A stretch of DNA of 7,027 nt from Litorimonas sp964425355 (lineage in GTDB: Bacteria > Pseudomonadota > Alphaproteobacteria > Caulobacterales > Maricaulaceae): the NCBI GenBank assembly GCA_964425355.1, contig CAYRMO010000124.1, positions 1 to 7,027 on the forward strand, written 5' to 3'. A model generated the notes under the pieces. It was given only the letters and a program-made list of their open reading frames with translations. It searched no databases and was not told the DNA's origin. Position numbers and translations under genes: made by a program. Positions within the stretch are counted from its first letter, which is position 1; every line of letters starts with the position of its first letter. Positions 6,329 to 7,027 of the stretch are shown here, piece after piece.

Positions 6329-6354
6329 GCAAAGATTGCATTTCCATTGTACTA

Positions 6355-6404
6355 TGTTGCTTTTTGGAAGATGTAGGTTAGGCTGCGAAGAGCAACAATT
6401 TTCT
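6355..6404 (+). terminator. Possible intrinsic terminator after cytochrome b561
   Basis: TGTTGCT (6355-6361) pairs perfectly with AGCAACA (6391-6397). The stem extends to 12 bp (6355-6366 with 6386-6397) if two G-U pairs are allowed, around a 19-base loop, and is followed by ATTTTCT. The large loop and short T-run make it a weak terminator. It lies 26 bases past the cytochrome stop and 14 bases before the lipoprotein's possible GTG start. Confidence 0.4.
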
Positions 6405-6415
6405 ATCATAGGAAA

Positions 6416-6422
6416 AGGGTGG
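6416..6422 (+). promoter_or_regulatory. Shine-Dalgarno for the lipoprotein ATG start
   Basis: AGGGTGG ends 8 bases before the ATG at 6431. A GTG at 6419 in the same frame would add four residues and could use AGGA at 6410-6413 with a 5-base spacer. The ATG gives a cleaner lipoprotein signal peptide beginning MKLL, so it is preferred. Confidence 0.5.
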
Positions 6423-6430
6423 ATTTGAGT

Positions 6431-6958
6431 ATGAAGCTGCTGAATTTTTTTGGCTTGGTCGCCATCTCTTTGAGCTTATCGAGTTGTTACACAACCAAGA
6501 ACAATCCGCTTATCCCTGAGGGAATTCAAATATTGGACCGTGATCTGAATTTGTGCATGAAAGGCAGCTGTATTTCCACCTCTTATATAGATGGAAGATA
6601 TTCAGCAGAGCGGCCATTTGGTGCAGATTCTCAATCCGTCGCATTTTTACCTCTGGTCATGGCGAATGATCGGCAAATTTACATTGTTGAACAGAGAGAA
6701 AACGGTGACTCGGACACAGCCTACCACGTTGCTCGCCTTGTGAAAGAGCCGAATGCGAGTACGGGTGACGTCGAAGCGGCGCTTATTTTTTGTGATTTGG
6801 ACGCGGAGGCGATCAAGGCATTGGGTTGGAGGAGAGGTTATTCTCCCGGTAGCTGCGAGCCGTCATCATTGGAAAGCCTAATGACTTTCTTGAAAGATAC
6901 TTACGTGGATGATTTTGCCTCTGAGGCATGGTGGTCAGAGAATAAACAACCGCTTTAA
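6431..6958 (+). CDS. Hypothetical secreted lipoprotein, family not recognised
   Basis: I do not recognise the family. From the chosen ATG it is 175 residues. The N-terminus is a lipoprotein signal peptide: one lysine (K2), a hydrophobic stretch (about 3-16), then lipobox LSSC with the lipidated cysteine at C19. Residue +2 is Tyr, not Asp, so the outer membrane is the expected site. The mature part has four more cysteines, C42 and C47 (LCMKGSC), C121 and C142, which could form two disulfides in the periplasm. The middle (about 67-105) looks like beta strands (AFLPLVMAND, QIYIVEQRE, AYHVARLV). The C-terminal part is acidic, ending DFASEAWWSENKQPL. The start was chosen for the signal peptide; a GTG at 6419 is possible. 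It follows a weak terminator after the b561 gene, so probably has its own promoter, though none was convincing. It may be a lineage-restricted protein. Confidence 0.75.
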   Translation: MKLLNFFGLVAISLSLSSCYTTKNNPLIPEGIQILDRDLNLCMKGSCISTSYIDGRYSAERPFGADSQSVAFLPLVMANDRQIYIVEQRENGDSDTAYHVARLVKEPNASTGDVEAALIFCDLDAEAIKALGWRRGYSPGSCEPSSLESLMTFLKDTYVDDFASEAWWSENKQPL

Positions 6959-6981
6959 TTTTAGTCGCGCCTTACCCGCAC

Positions 6982-7005
6982 GGTCCCGTAGCTCAGTCGG
7001 TGAGT
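6982..7005 (+). tRNA. 5' portion of a tRNA, cut or disrupted after the D-arm
   Basis: GGTCCCG (6982-6988) reads as a 5' acceptor strand, TA as positions 8-9, and GCTCAGTCGGT (6991-7001) as the start of a D-arm closely matching bacterial tRNA consensus. GAGT (7002-7005) can close the D-stem with one G-U pair, but the D-loop is then short and lacks the usual A21. The remaining 22 bases (7006-7027) form no 5-bp anticodon stem with a 7-base loop. The 3' half would lie beyond the window in any case. The amino acid cannot be assigned. It may be a tRNA broken by insertion, a tRNA remnant, or a joining error at a sequence end. Confidence 0.5.
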
Positions 7006-7027
7006 TACCTGTAGTTATTTTGTTCTG

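Noticed and set aside
6982..7027. Group I intron within the tRNA as the reason for its broken appearance.
   Set aside because: Known bacterial tRNA introns interrupt the anticodon loop, whereas the sequence departs from tRNA form just after the D-arm, and too little sequence remains to show intron features.

Overview
The window reads as an ordinary chromosomal segment from a Gram-negative bacterium, most likely an Alphaproteobacterium. The hints are a FATP-type long-chain acyl-CoA synthetase beside a hormone-sensitive-lipase-type esterase, a DUF924 protein, a SelO pseudokinase, a membrane cytochrome b561, a lipoprotein with a classical lipobox, and a promoter-like sequence resembling the alphaproteobacterial housekeeping consensus. 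A marine Hyphomonadaceae/Maricaulales-like source is my guess; nothing in the window proves it. No phage, transposon, CRISPR or defence genes are seen.

Layout. Bases 1-101 hold an inverted repeat and a strong rho-independent terminator that ends transcription from a gene left of the window. A promoter-like element (122-147) then precedes a four-gene plus-strand cluster: FATP-like acyl-CoA synthetase (172-1959), DUF924 protein (1960-2514, start codon directly abutting the previous stop), HSL-type alpha/beta hydrolase (2578-3576, start moved to an ATG with a good Shine-Dalgarno) and a short SelO/YdiU protein adenylyltransferase (3599-4936, GTG start). A minus-strand PAPS-dependent sulfotransferase (4910-5653) overlaps the SelO 3' end tail to tail by 27 bp, with a hairpin across the junction. 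Divergent from it are a cytochrome b561 (5765-6328, probable TTG start) and an unrecognised lipoprotein (6431-6958). The right edge carries the 5' part of a tRNA (6982-7005) whose sequence stops looking like a tRNA after the D-arm.

How the genes may work together. The esterase could release fatty acids from acyl esters and the FATP-like ligase could turn them into acyl-CoA, a plausible scavenging pair. DUF924 is of unknown function but appears translationally coupled to the ligase. SelO AMPylates proteins and is linked to redox homeostasis; cytochrome b561 proteins handle quinone/superoxide electrons, but it is a separate transcription unit here. The most notable point is that this SelO keeps its catalytic residues yet has lost both the activation-loop cysteine and the C-terminal tail that form the regulatory disulfide in E. 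coli SelO. I see no clear new multi-gene system; the SelO variant and the interrupted tRNA are the best leads.
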